Shown here piece after piece: positions 16,240-25,450 of a DNA stretch of 64,000 bases. The translations under genes were made by a program, and so were the position numbers. Every line of letters starts with the position of its first letter. The stretch's first letter is position 1. The notes below the pieces were generated by a model. It had not been told where the DNA came from, ran no database searches, and saw only the letters and a program-made list of their open reading frames with translations. Origin of the DNA: Enterobacteriaceae bacterium LSJC7 (lineage in GTDB: Bacteria > Pseudomonadota > Gammaproteobacteria > Enterobacterales > Enterobacteriaceae); assembly GCA_000302695.1 (NCBI GenBank), contig AMFN01000003.1:1-64000 (forward strand), in the 5' to 3' direction.

Positions 16240-17082
16240 ATGGATATCAGTACGCTTATTTTTAACCGCAGTGCCGCCACGCTTGCGGATAATGAAAGGA
16301 AAATTCCCTGGGACGAGCCAGCGTTCAGCCAGCGCATGCTGGAAAACCACCTTTCCCAGGAGCACGACTGGGCCAGCCGTCGGTTGCCCGTCATTGAAAG
16401 CCAGATTGACTGGATTGCGCGCCAGTTGGCACCGGCGGCCAGCGTGCTCGATCTGGGCTGTGGCCCGGGCCTGTACGTCCAGCGCCTGGCACAGCGTGGT
16501 TTTCACTGTACGGGCATCGATTTTTCACCGGCGGCCATCCACTATGCACGCGAACAGGCGTTAGCCTGCGGGCTGGAAATTCACTACCAGCAGCAGGACG
16601 TGCGCAACTTTACGCCCGAACGTCAGTTTGATTTCATCATGATGACTTTCGGTGAGTTTAACGTATTTAGTGTTAGCGAGGTGCAAACACTGCTCGCGCG
16701 CTGTCGCCAGTGGCTTACGCCCGGTGGTCAGTTGTTGCTTGAGGTCCATACCTGGGATGAAGTCAAACGCCAGGGACTGGCAGCCCCGCAATGGCAGCGC
16801 TGTCCACAGGGGCTATTTTTGCCGCGCCCGCATCTGCTTTTGACTGAACATGCGTGGGACGAAGCCGCTCGCACCAGTTCAACGCGGTTTTGGGTAGTTG
16901 AAGAGCAGGGCGAGGTGATGCGTTTTGGTAGCCAGATGACCGCCTGGCGTGACGATGAATACCGGCAGCTGCTTAACGAGGCCGGATTTCATCGTGCTGA
17001 GAACGTGAAGGCTGACAACTGGCCCGTGAGCGCAACCTTTGAAGGCAAACTGTTTGCACTGCTGGCCAAGGCTTCGGAATAA
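16240..17082 (+). CDS. class I SAM-dependent methyltransferase
   Basis: 280 residues. The SAM-binding motif I is VLDLGCGPGLYVQRLAQRG near residue 70, with the acidic residue after beta-2 in CTGIDFSP. Motif post-I/IV is DFIMMTFGEFNVFS, and LTPGGQLLLEVHTW is the typical post-motif strand. It is cytosolic, with no signal. The substrate cannot be read; the last third is variable. It stands alone: no close gene precedes it and the next is convergent. Confidence 0.85.
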   Translation: MDISTLIFNRSAATLADNERKIPWDEPAFSQRMLENHLSQEHDWASRRLPVIESQIDWIARQLAPAASVLDLGCGPGLYVQRLAQRGFHCTGIDFSPAAIHYAREQALACGLEIHYQQQDVRNFTPERQFDFIMMTFGEFNVFSVSEVQTLLARCRQWLTPGGQLLLEVHTWDEVKRQGLAAPQWQRCPQGLFLPRPHLLLTEHAWDEAARTSSTRFWVVEEQGEVMRFGSQMTAWRDDEYRQLLNEAGFHRAENVKADNWPVSATFEGKLFALLAKASE

Positions 17083-17172
17083 GCACAGCGCTCAGGTCAG
17101 GACTTCATTCTCCACAGGCTGCAACCATCAAAACGGGACAATGACTGGCCCGCGTGAATATCTGACGTGCGC

Positions 17173-18120
17173 CTACTTTTTATCCAGCAACCAGGTCGCG
17201 CGGCTGACATCTACCTTTACCGGCAGCAAACCAATCCGGGTAAAGGTATCTGCCAGTGCCTGCTGTTCGTTGAACACGTCAGGCGTCATACGCTGTGCGC
17301 CAAAAGGCATACGCGTCAGCGCACGTTGCCAGACGGCCACTGGCAGGCCGGTGGAGCCAGACAGCACGCCCGCCGCCTCATCGCGGTTCTGGTTAGCCCA
17401 GTTACTTAAGCGCGTCAGCTCATCAATGATGCCCACCGCTGTCTGTGGGTAGGTTTCAGCAAAGCGGCGGCTGGAGAGAAAGAAAGTATAGTGCGGCACC
17501 AGTCCGTCGGCGTTACGGATCTGGCGCGCCCTGAGCGTGGTTTCAACCTCAGCCAGATACGGATCCCAGATAACCCATGCATCAACCGCACCGCGTTGAA
17601 ACGCGGCCCGCGCATCGGCAGGTGGCAGATAAACCGGTGTGATGTCTTTGTAGCTCAGGCCGGCCGCCTCCAGCGCGCGAACCAGCAGATAGTTCACGTC
17701 AGAACCCTTGTTGAGCGCCACGCGCTTGCCTTTAAGTTCAGCGACCGACGTTACGGGGGAATTTTCTGCCACCACAATTGCCTCCGTTTTAGGGTTGGCG
17801 GGCGAGTGGCCGAGATAAACCAGTTCAGCCTGCGCTGCCTGGGCAAAAGCGGGCGGCGCATCGCCCGTCGCGGCTAAATCGATACTGCCCACGTTCAGCC
17901 CTTCGAGCATCTGTGGGCCGGCCGGGAACTCAATCCAGCGCACGCGTGTTCCTTGTTCTTTAAAACGTTCCTCAAGGCTGCCCCGGTATTTCAGCAGTGC
18001 GAAGATATTGGCTTTCTGATAACCGATATTAACGGTTTCTGGTACTGTTTGTGCCTGCGCCAGGCTGACCGTGGCAGAAAGGGTGAGGGCCGCAAGTGCG
18101 CTGAATAACTGATTTTTCAT
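17173..18120 (-). CDS. aliphatic sulfonate-binding periplasmic protein (SsuA-like)
   Basis: 315 residues with a Sec signal peptide (residues 1-23, ending AQAQ). The mature part is an SsuA/TauA-type substrate-binding protein: VNIGYQKANIFALLKYRG, RVRWIEFPAGPQMLEGL, LKGKRVALNKGSDVNYLLVRAL and AVDAWVIWDPYL. It should bind organosulfonates in the periplasm. No ssuB or ssuC gene accompanies it, so it must share a transporter encoded elsewhere or be a leftover. Its sequence closely parallels the C-terminal domain of the sigma-54 activator 2.5 kb away, pointing to duplication within one sulfur locus. Confidence 0.85.
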   Translation of the reverse strand: MKNQLFSALAALTLSATVSLAQAQTVPETVNIGYQKANIFALLKYRGSLEERFKEQGTRVRWIEFPAGPQMLEGLNVGSIDLAATGDAPPAFAQAAQAELVYLGHSPANPKTEAIVVAENSPVTSVAELKGKRVALNKGSDVNYLLVRALEAAGLSYKDITPVYLPPADARAAFQRGAVDAWVIWDPYLAEVETTLRARQIRNADGLVPHYTFFLSSRRFAETYPQTAVGIIDELTRLSNWANQNRDEAAGVLSGSTGLPVAVWQRALTRMPFGAQRMTPDVFNEQQALADTFTRIGLLPVKVDVSRATWLLDKK

Positions 18121-18438
18121 CGTTGTTTACCATCCCTAAAAGAGTGAGACCAGGATAGCAAAGCCACCTTGCGCAAATGAAAGAACAATAAAGTGTTTGC
18201 TTAGCAAAAAAGCGGATATGGCGATAAGGAAAATGCCAACGCCGGTATTTACCCCTGCCAGAATGACGATGGTGTGCAAAGAAAACACCGCGTAACTCCG
18301 GCGCTCTAATTAGAAGCCTCCGAAAATCATCTTCCAGTACGAAATAAGATTAATGATTAACCAACGCAGGCATTTTAGCAGTTGTTATCATCCTTCAGGC
18401 TGTTAGGATAGTCTCATTGACGTCCTCAGGATTGTGGC
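18121..18438. other. 318-bp intergenic region
   Basis: Lies between the divergent ssuA-like and lipoprotein genes. It is AT-rich towards the right. I see no clear operator, hairpin or small gene. Confidence 0.3.
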
Positions 18439-18753
18439 ATGAAAAAAATGCTCGGCATCGCGGTATCTTCTTTATTGTTGGTTGCATGCGGTGAGCCTAA
18501 AATTGATATCTCAAGTGACCAGGCGCTTAAGCATTCTATTCAAACCGTCAGAAATTCACTGCCGCATGAAAAACAGCCCCTTTTTGATGATGCACTCAGC
18601 ATCATTACGTTAAGCCAAATCAGCATGGAAACCCTTGAGCGGGCTGGGGTTAAGGACGGTTCTTCTGTAATTGAAGAACAGCTGAAAAGAGCGTTGGCTG
18701 GCAAAACAGCTGAAGATATTATTGCGTATGCAGAAATACTTTCTGAGCACTGA
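18439..18753 (+). CDS. small lipoprotein of unknown function
   Basis: 104 residues with a lipoprotein signal: MKKMLGIAVSSLLLVACGE, where the lipobox is LVAC and Cys17 would be lipidated. The mature part is about 85 residues, largely helical (SIQTVRNSLPHEKQPLFDDALSII, EEQLKRALAGKTAEDIIAYAEIL), and resembles the DUF6694 group of enterobacterial lipoproteins. With G at +2 rather than D, outer-membrane sorting is expected. No operon partner; the following gene is 79 bp away. Confidence 0.7.
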   Translation: MKKMLGIAVSSLLLVACGEPKIDISSDQALKHSIQTVRNSLPHEKQPLFDDALSIITLSQISMETLERAGVKDGSSVIEEQLKRALAGKTAEDIIAYAEILSEH

Positions 18754-18832
18754 ATATTCGCGCGTTGTATTTTCATTACCCCACATCTTCTTTTATAACC
18801 ACCCCAAGCTATAACCCAGGAATGAAATACAC

Positions 18833-19276
18833 GTGAAATTACTCATACCCTGCCTGGCATTGCTATTAATCATGCCCACCAGTGCCTTAGCTGCTTTTAA
18901 ATTTTGTGATATTTATCAGGGCCAGATAATGAACTGTAGTGAAGTTATCACTATTGCGTCAAATATCCCTGCTTATCGTGATAATGGTTATCGTAATTGT
19001 TATATCCAGGCAGGTAATGTTATCTACTGTGAAGGGCTGGCGAGCGGAAAATTCCCGGTGCTCACCGCACAAGGGTATCGGGATTGTGATATTCGCGCTG
19101 GCGCTGTGACGTTTTGTGCCGCCTGGTCAAACGCCACCCATTCTCCGGTTGATATCCCAGACGAGGATCCGCGCGCCTGGATGCGCTGGCTGAAACCCTC
19201 TCTGTGCCGGTTACCTTCTGCCTGGAAGCCAGACGACTGCGCAGATAAATCCTATTTACCGCAAAAGATCATATAG
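18833..19276 (+). CDS. secreted cysteine-rich protein of unknown function
   Basis: 147 residues from a GTG start at 18833; the nearby ATG frame stops at once. A signal peptide ends in ALAA (residues 1-21). The mature part has eleven cysteines in pairs and two similar segments, IPAYRDNGYRNCYIQAGNVIYCEG and FPVLTAQGYRDCDIRAGAVTFCAA, an internal duplication of roughly 35 residues. The pattern suggests a disulfide-stabilised periplasmic or secreted protein. I do not recognise a family. Confidence 0.6.
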   Translation: MKLLIPCLALLLIMPTSALAAFKFCDIYQGQIMNCSEVITIASNIPAYRDNGYRNCYIQAGNVIYCEGLASGKFPVLTAQGYRDCDIRAGAVTFCAAWSNATHSPVDIPDEDPRAWMRWLKPSLCRLPSAWKPDDCADKSYLPQKII

Positions 19277-19379
19277 TTGTAGATAAGGCTGTTTCCATAA
19301 TAAATTTGTGTGTTATCATCCGCAGCGTAAATACCTTTCTACTCGTACCGAGGGTTTGATGCTGGAAAATGTAATCATC

Positions 19380-19423
19380 TGATAGTCAGTCTCCCGACCT
19401 TATCCAGGCCGGACTGATTATCA
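19380..19423. repeat. inverted repeat upstream of yjhX
   Basis: TGATAGTCAGTC (19380-19391) and GACTGATTATCA (19412-19423) match at 11 of 12 paired positions around a 20-bp loop, 71 bp before yjhX. It could be an operator or an RNA hairpin in the leader of the yjhX-methyltransferase pair. Confidence 0.5.
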
Positions 19424-19478
19424 ATGCGCCGAAATCGAATGTGAACACGCCAGTGTTTGCACGTTTTGCACATGATGA

Positions 19479-19751
<273 letters not shown>

Positions 19752-19756
19752 TAACA

Positions 19757-20470
19757 ATGACGATGAAAACACCTTTTACCGATGGTTATGACAAAGCTTA
19801 CCTTCTGGAGACCATGATGGGACCCAACGCAATGCGTATTATGGAAGAAATGGTAGATATGCTGCCCATTAAACCCGGCATGCGTGTGCTGGATCTGGGC
19901 TGCGGGACGGGGATTTCCTCCATCCTGCTGGCACAGAAATATGATGTCACGGTATTTGCCGCTGACCTGTGGATCCCCGCGACGGAAAACGCACAGCGTT
20001 TTGCCCGGCTGGGGCTGGACGAGAAAATTATTCCGCTCCAGGTGGATGCCACTAAAGCGATCCCGTTTGCGCATGACTACTTCGATATGATAGTGAGCGT
20101 GGATGCGTATCAGTACTTTGGCGGCAACGAAACGATGCTGGCAAAACTGCTGCCTTTTGTGAAAACAGGCGGCTTGATTGCGGTCGCAGTACCGGGATTT
20201 ACCGGCGACTACACCGAAGGGCATTTACCCGAGGTGGTTAAACCATTCTGGACGCCAGACTGGTACTTCTACTCCTGTAGCTGGTGGGAGGCGCTGTGGA
20301 AAAAAGAGCCGGGCATTGAAATAACCCAACTGCGCGAAATGGACACCTGCCAACAGGCCTGGGATGATTTTATGGAATGTGAAATGGCTCAGGAAATGAT
20401 GGTCCCCATCATGGAGGCAGGTGCCGGGGAGTATTTCAATATCATCCAGTTGGTTGGACGCAAAGTGTAA
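19757..20470 (+). CDS. class I SAM-dependent methyltransferase paired with yjhX
   Basis: 237 residues. Motif I is MRVLDLGCGTGISSILLAQKY (residues about 42-60), then VFAADLW, the FDMIVSVDAYQYFGG motif IV region and VKTGGLIAVAVPGF. This resembles the ubiquinone/menaquinone-type methyltransferase fold used by many small-molecule enzymes. It lies 5 bp behind yjhX, in the place where E. coli has the yjhQ antitoxin gene, and is followed by a strong terminator. The substrate is unknown. Confidence 0.82.
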   Translation: MTMKTPFTDGYDKAYLLETMMGPNAMRIMEEMVDMLPIKPGMRVLDLGCGTGISSILLAQKYDVTVFAADLWIPATENAQRFARLGLDEKIIPLQVDATKAIPFAHDYFDMIVSVDAYQYFGGNETMLAKLLPFVKTGGLIAVAVPGFTGDYTEGHLPEVVKPFWTPDWYFYSCSWWEALWKKEPGIEITQLREMDTCQQAWDDFMECEMAQEMMVPIMEAGAGEYFNIIQLVGRKV

Positions 20471-20523
20471 ACATCTTGCGCAATCGTCATTCTCGTTTCA
20501 GAACGGCGATGCAACGCGTTATC

Positions 20524-20558
20524 AGGCCAGTTCTCCAGACTGGCCTTTTTATTTTTTT
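20524..20558 (+). terminator. rho-independent terminator after yjhX-methyltransferase
   Basis: AGGCCAGT and ACTGGCCT form a perfect 8-bp stem with a 7-nt loop, followed by TTTTATTTTTTT. It ends the rightward transcript and faces the convergent sigma-54 activator gene. Confidence 0.9.
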
Positions 20559-20602
20559 GACGACTGAGGCCGGGCTACCTTAATAAGCGTCATATTATCC
20601 GC

Positions 20603-22504
20603 TTAAATCGTTGCAGGCTGCCAGACGGCGTCGCGAACCTGGACCGGGCGAGGCAGCACGCCCAGAGCATAGAACCGGTCGGCAATTTTCTGCTGCTCGC
20701 GCACCATGGAAAGATTCATCATCTGCGCCTGGTGACTGCGGCGCGCCAGTGCGCGCTGCATGGTTTCTCGCGTCAGACCCAGTTCGTCAGCCAGTAGGCA
20801 GGCAGCTTCACGGCGGTGGTGGTCGATATAATTCCCGGTTTGTGAGAGGGCGGTCATGAGGGAGTCCAGCATATCCGGCGAACGTTGCAAAAAATCCCGA
20901 TGTGCCAGGTAAAACTGATGGTTATTCACCCGCCCGACACCGTCAGCCAGCACTCGCAGGCCAGCGCTGCGCTCGGCGTCACTCAGCAATGGATCCCACA
21001 GCATCCACGCATCCACCGACATAAAATCACCCGGCGTCAGCGGCATGCGGGGTGGGGCATACACCACCCGCACGTCACACAGCCCCAGTCCGGCTTCATC
21101 CAGCAACTGGAGCAGCAAGTAGTGAACGTTCGAGCCTTTATTCACCGCAATACGCTTACCTTTCAAATCGGCAAGTTCACGCACCGGACTGTCCTGCGCG
21201 ACCACTAACGCCACACTTTGCGGGGCGGCAGGCTCCCAGGCCACATAGCGCAGCGGGCTGTTTGCCGCCTGAGCAAACAAGGGCGGCACTTCACCGGTGG
21301 TGCCAAAATCGATTTCATTATTATCCAGCGCGTACAACAGTTGTGGACCGGCGGGAAACTCACTCCACAGCACGTTAACTCCCAGGCCCGCAAACTGTGT
21401 CTCCAGTGACCGGCGCGCCTTAAGCACGCCGAGGTTGCCAAACTTCTGGTAGCCAATACGCAATTCCCGCTCCGCTGCGCCTGAAGTTATCGCCGGGGGG
21501 CTGAATCCCGCGAGGCTGCGGCGCGGCCTGACAATGCCGAGCCTTCCCAGATGGGTGCGCAGCGTGTTGCGACTGATACCAAGCAGGCCTGCGGCCTGCT
21601 GCTGGTTGCCACCGCTAAGATCTAATGCATTACGCACCAGGGCATCCATCATCTGTTGATACAGCGACACATCAGGCGTCTGATTGTTTTGCAGGTACTG
21701 GCGCACGACCTCGTCAAGCTGGCCTGCGCTGGCGACAGGGGCCGCCAGCGTCTGGTTCAGGCGCAACTGTCCGGGTTCAATTAACGTCGTTTTACTCAGC
21801 AACACCGCGTTATGCAGCGTATTTTCCAGCTCGCGGATATTGCCCGGCCAGTGATAATCACACAGCACCTTGCGGGCTTCGTCGCTCAAACGCAGCGCAG
21901 TACGCCCGAGTCGCCGTGCATAGAGCGTAAGAAAATGTTCTGCCAGTAGCGGGATATCCTGCTGGCGCTGGCGCAGCGGTGGCAGCGTTACCGTTGCGAC
22001 ATTAAGGCGGTAAAACAAATCTTCACGAAAACGGCGCTCGCGAATGGCGGCCATCAGGTCAACATTGGTCGCGGCAACCACGCGCACGTTGGTTTTGACT
22101 GGCCGGCGTGAGCCCACGCGCGTGACTTCGCGCTCCTGCAACACGCGCAGTAGCTTCACCTGGAGCGCCATGCTCAGCTCGCCGATTTCATCGAGCAGTA
22201 ACGTGCCGCCTTCAGCGGCCTCAAACCACCCCTGGTGACGCTCACTGGCACCGGTAAATGCCCCTTTTTCATGACCAAACAGCTCTGATTCCGCCAGCGT
22301 CTGCGTCAGTGCACCGCAGTTAACCGCCACAAACGGCTGTCGGCTGCGTTCACTGTGGTGATGCAGATAGCGCGCCACCACCTCTTTACCGGTGCCGGTT
22401 TCACCAATAATCAGCACTGTGGCATCGGTTGGCGCCAGTCTGTCGAGTTCACTTTTAAACGCCAGCGAGGCGGGATCAATCAGTACAGGCTCGGACCAGG
22501 GCAT
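20603..22504 (-). CDS. sigma-54 activator with fused C-terminal sulfonate-binding domain
   Basis: About 633 residues. The second in-frame ATG (22504) is preferred because AAGGA lies 7-8 nt before it and only 1-2 nt before the first (22510). It begins directly with an AAA+ sigma-54 interaction domain: Walker A GETGTGKE, the sigma-54 contact loop GAFTGA, Walker [10 protein letters not shown] and an arginine-rich [12 protein letters not shown] stretch. A Fis-type HTH follows ([27 protein letters not shown], about residues 300-328). From about residue 347 to the end is a complete SsuA-like fold ([56 protein letters not shown]) with no signal peptide, presumably the cytosolic sensor for sulfonates or a sulfur signal. 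It is divergent from ssuD. Confidence 0.9.
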   Translation of the reverse strand: MPWSEPVLIDPASLAFKSELDRLAPTDATVLIIGETGTGKEVVARYLHHHSERSRQPFVAVNCGALTQTLAESELFGHEKGAFTGASERHQGWFEAAEGGTLLLDEIGELSMALQVKLLRVLQEREVTRVGSRRPVKTNVRVVAATNVDLMAAIRERRFREDLFYRLNVATVTLPPLRQRQQDIPLLAEHFLTLYARRLGRTALRLSDEARKVLCDYHWPGNIRELENTLHNAVLLSKTTLIEPGQLRLNQTLAAPVASAGQLDEVVRQYLQNNQTPDVSLYQQMMDALVRNALDLSGGNQQQAAGLLGISRNTLRTHLGRLGIVRPRRSLAGFSPPAITSGAAERELRIGYQKFGNLGVLKARRSLETQFAGLGVNVLWSEFPAGPQLLYALDNNEIDFGTTGEVPPLFAQAANSPLRYVAWEPAAPQSVALVVAQDSPVRELADLKGKRIAVNKGSNVHYLLLQLLDEAGLGLCDVRVVYAPPRMPLTPGDFMSVDAWMLWDPLLSDAERSAGLRVLADGVGRVNNHQFYLAHRDFLQRSPDMLDSLMTALSQTGNYIDHHRREAACLLADELGLTRETMQRALARRSHQAQMMNLSMVREQQKIADRFYALGVLPRPVQVRDAVWQPATI

Positions 22505-22581
22505 GGGCATTTCCTTTCATGACGTTTTGCGCACATTAACGCGCCACGCACGCACAGGCGAGAAGGAAAAACGCCACTGCC

Positions 22582-22597
22582 TGCTGCAAATGCAGCA
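22582..22597. promoter_or_regulatory. upstream activating site 1
   Basis: TGCTGCAAATGCAGCA is a palindrome with 6-bp arms, 97-112 bp before the -24 box of ssuD. It is the reverse complement of site 2. A Fis-type HTH dimer would be expected to bind here. Confidence 0.75.
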
Positions 22598-22612
22598 CCG
22601 CCGGGTGGGACG

Positions 22613-22628
22613 TGCTGCATTTGCAGCA
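22613..22628. promoter_or_regulatory. upstream activating site 2
   Basis: TGCTGCATTTGCAGCA, the exact reverse complement of site 1, with centres 31 bp apart (about three helical turns). Tandem sites on one DNA face are typical enhancers for hexamer-forming sigma-54 activators. Confidence 0.75.
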
Positions 22629-22693
22629 ATCATCACCCACCTCATAAAAAGGTAATTATATGAATAATAATGAATTATTTCGAAATTAAAACC

Positions 22694-22709
22694 TGGCATG
22701 AAAACTGCT
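22694..22709 (+). promoter_or_regulatory. sigma-54 (-24/-12) promoter of ssuD operon
   Basis: TGGCATGAAAACTGCT places GG and GC exactly 12 bp apart, as in the TGGCACG-N4-TTGCW consensus. It lies 70-85 bp before the ssuD ATG and 66 bp after the nearer activator site. Confidence 0.8.
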
Positions 22710-22778
22710 TTAACACTTATAACCAAACGGAAAATTTCTAAAGAAAAAATACGACTAACGTTATATAGGAAAACGCAA

Positions 22779-23951
22779 ATGCAAAAAATCGCTCAGGACG
22801 CACTCAACATTTTCTGGTTTCTGCCCACGCACGGCGACGGACGCTACCTCGGTACCAGCGAAGGCGGGCGCGCCGTTGACCTGCCATATCTGCAACAGGT
22901 GGCTGTCGCTGCCGACAGCCTCGGCTATTACGGTGTGCTGATCCCCACCGGGAAAAGCTGCGAGGATTCGTGGCTGGTTGCCTCAGCACTGGCCCCGCTA
23001 ACGCGTAATTTGCGCTACCTGGTGGCAGTGCGCCCTGGGCTTCAGCCGCCAACGCTGGCAGCGCGTATGGCCGCCACCCTCGACCGACTGTCACAAGGGC
23101 GGCTTTTGATTAATGTGGTCACCGGCGGCGATCCGGTTGAGAACAAAGGCGACGGGATTTTCCTGAGCCACACAGAACGCTATCAGGTTACGCGTGAGTT
23201 TCTTGATATCTATTCGCGGCTAATGCGCGGTGAAAAGGTGGACTATCAGGGCGAACATTTGCGGGTAGAAGGGGCTGAAATCCTGTTTCCACCGGTACAA
23301 CAGGACGGGCCGCCGCTCTACTTTGGTGGCTCCTCCGACCCGGCGCTGGACGTGGCCGCAGAGCAGGTTGATACCTATCTGACCTGGGGTGAACCGCCTG
23401 AGCAGGTGCGCGAGAAGATAAACGCGGTGCGCCAGCGGGCGCAGGCAACAGGGCGCATCGTCACGTTTGGCATCCGTCTGCACGTTATTGTGCGCGAAAC
23501 AGAGGACGAAGCCTGGGCGGCGGCGGAGCGGCTCATTTCCCATCTTGATGATGACACGATCGCCAGCGCTCAGGCTATTTTCTCACGCATGGACTCTACC
23601 GGTCAGGCGCGGATGAGAGCGCTGCACGGCGGTTCGCGCGATAAACTGCGCATTGCCCCGAACCTGTGGGCGGGCGTTGGGCTGGTACGCGGCGGCGCAG
23701 GCACGGCGCTGGTCGGTAACCCCCAGCAGGTGGCTGAGCGCATTCGTGAATATCAGGCACTGGGAATTGAGAATTTCATATTCTCGGGTTATCCGCATCT
23801 GGAAGAGGCCCATCGGTTCGCCGAGCTTGTCATGCCACTGCTGCCGCTGGCCGGGCGCACCGATAAAACACAGCACAGGGTGAACACCGGACCGTTTGGC
23901 GAAACCATCGGTGGTGAGCGCCGCCCGGTTAAACACGCCAGCGCAAGCTGA
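22779..23951 (+). CDS. ssuD: FMNH2-dependent alkanesulfonate monooxygenase
   Basis: 390 residues from the ATG at 22779. The open frame continues upstream into the -24/-12 promoter, so the longer start is excluded, and AGGA lies 8 nt before this ATG. It matches SsuD throughout: [91 protein letters not shown] and [17 protein letters not shown]. It releases sulfite from alkanesulfonates using reduced FMN supplied by a separate reductase. The reductase gene (ssuE) is not in the window. Confidence 0.93.
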   Translation: MQKIAQDALNIFWFLPTHGDGRYLGTSEGGRAVDLPYLQQVAVAADSLGYYGVLIPTGKSCEDSWLVASALAPLTRNLRYLVAVRPGLQPPTLAARMAATLDRLSQGRLLINVVTGGDPVENKGDGIFLSHTERYQVTREFLDIYSRLMRGEKVDYQGEHLRVEGAEILFPPVQQDGPPLYFGGSSDPALDVAAEQVDTYLTWGEPPEQVREKINAVRQRAQATGRIVTFGIRLHVIVRETEDEAWAAAERLISHLDDDTIASAQAIFSRMDSTGQARMRALHGGSRDKLRIAPNLWAGVGLVRGGAGTALVGNPQQVAERIREYQALGIENFIFSGYPHLEEAHRFAELVMPLLPLAGRTDKTQHRVNTGPFGETIGGERRPVKHASAS

Positions 23952-23968
23952 ACCAGAGGAGTTGACGC

Positions 23969-25372
23969 ATGGCGGCACAACATATTGTCATTATTGGCGG
24001 CGGGTTCAGCGGTGCGGCGCTGGCGCTGAATCTGCTGCGCCACGCCCCTGAAGGCTGGCAGATAACGCTGGTCGAGCCGCGTGCGCTGCTTGCCCAGGGC
24101 GTGGCGTATGGCACCAACGACCCTGCACATCGCATTAACGTTCCAGCCAGCCGCATGCAGCTCACCGCCGCCGAAGAGGGGGATTTTGACCGCTGGTATC
24201 GCGCATCGCCGCTTATCAGTGACGATTCGGCGGCCATCACCGCTGACGGCAGCGTTTACCCACAGCGTGGGGCGTTTGCCCGCTATGTGCGAGAAAAACT
24301 CGCCCAGGCGCTGCACCAGAGCGCATCCTGGCTCACACACATTCAGGATCACGCCGTAGGCTGGCAAAACGGATCGGTTATTACCGCCAATGGCCAGCGC
24401 CTGCATGCAGATAAGGTCGTGCTGGCTGTCAGTCATCCGGCACCGGATGCGGCGGGTGGTGCGTTACAACGTCACAAAAAAATCATTACCAATCCGTGGC
24501 GCAGCGGGGCGCTGGAGGCAATAGGCCCCGAAGCGCGCATCGCCATTCTCGGCACCGGACTGACGATGGCGGATCTGGTCGCCACGCTGCACCGGCGCGG
24601 GCACCGAGGCCACATCAGCGCCTTTTCACGCCGTGGGCTGCTGCCGCGCAGCAACCTCAGCGAGCAAACGGGCGAATATGTGCCTGAGCCGCACGCACCA
24701 CTCAACAGTGTGCGCGCCTGGCTTCGTTACATACGCCGGGAGATTCGCCGCGCAGCACAGCAGGAATTACCGTGGCAACTCGTGCTGGACGATATTCGCC
24801 TGCACGGGCAGACCCTCTGGCAGCAGCTGTCGCTCAACGAGCAACGCCGTTTTTTGCGCCACCTGCGCCCCTGGTGGGATGTGCATCGTTACCGCATCGC
24901 GCCGCAGGTGGCAGAGGTGCTGACCCAGTGGCAGCAAAGCGGGCAGTTACAGGTTGCATCCGCGCGACTGCACGAAATACGCGAGCAAGACGGCAGGCTG
25001 GCGCTGACGCTGGCGTTGCGCCACGGCGGCACTCAAACGCTGGATGTGGACTGGCTCATTCTTGCCACCGGTCCTCACCACGGCGCGCTGATACAAAGTG
25101 ACCGGCTGCTCACGCAACTGGCTGAACAGGGTTACCTGCACGCCGATGCGCTGGGGCTGGGGATTGCGGTTGATGCGCAGTCCCATGCCGTTGACGCCCG
25201 CGGGCAGACGGTTCCCTGGTTGTATGTCGTTGGGCCTGCGGCACGCGGACGCTTTGGGGAACTGATGGGGCTTCCGCAGGTGGCCGAACACGCAGAAACA
25301 GTTGCACAAACGCTTATTCATGACGTTGCTCATGCCCGCCCTGAGCGATGTCCCACGCCGCTCAATCCCTGA
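23969..25372 (+). CDS. FAD/NAD(P)-binding oxidoreductase (YdhS-like)
   Basis: 467 residues with an N-terminal FAD Rossmann motif (IVIIGGGFSGAALALNLL), the subgroup block GVAYGTNDPAHRINVPASRMQL, and a second nucleotide site ARIAILGTGLTMADLVATLHRRGHRG. It ends with GLGIAVDAQSHAVDARGQ and LYVVGPAARGRFGELMGLPQ. It belongs to the FAD-NAD(P)-binding family that contains YdhS; reactions there are poorly defined. Lying 17 bp after ssuD and before a second flavin monooxygenase, it may supply electrons or oxidise an organosulfur intermediate. Confidence 0.8.
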   Translation: MAAQHIVIIGGGFSGAALALNLLRHAPEGWQITLVEPRALLAQGVAYGTNDPAHRINVPASRMQLTAAEEGDFDRWYRASPLISDDSAAITADGSVYPQRGAFARYVREKLAQALHQSASWLTHIQDHAVGWQNGSVITANGQRLHADKVVLAVSHPAPDAAGGALQRHKKIITNPWRSGALEAIGPEARIAILGTGLTMADLVATLHRRGHRGHISAFSRRGLLPRSNLSEQTGEYVPEPHAPLNSVRAWLRYIRREIRRAAQQELPWQLVLDDIRLHGQTLWQQLSLNEQRRFLRHLRPWWDVHRYRIAPQVAEVLTQWQQSGQLQVASARLHEIREQDGRLALTLALRHGGTQTLDVDWLILATGPHHGALIQSDRLLTQLAEQGYLHADALGLGIAVDAQSHAVDARGQTVPWLYVVGPAARGRFGELMGLPQVAEHAETVAQTLIHDVAHARPERCPTPLNP

Positions 25373-25450
25373 TTTATTCCTGAAATAACCATAACAATCA
25401 TCCTCGCGCACACGGGTCAGCCCGTGCCGCCTGTACTATGGAGTTTGCCT

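Noticed and set aside
22698-22778. Upstream start of ssuD
   Set aside because: The longer frame starts inside the -24/-12 promoter and so cannot be on the transcript.
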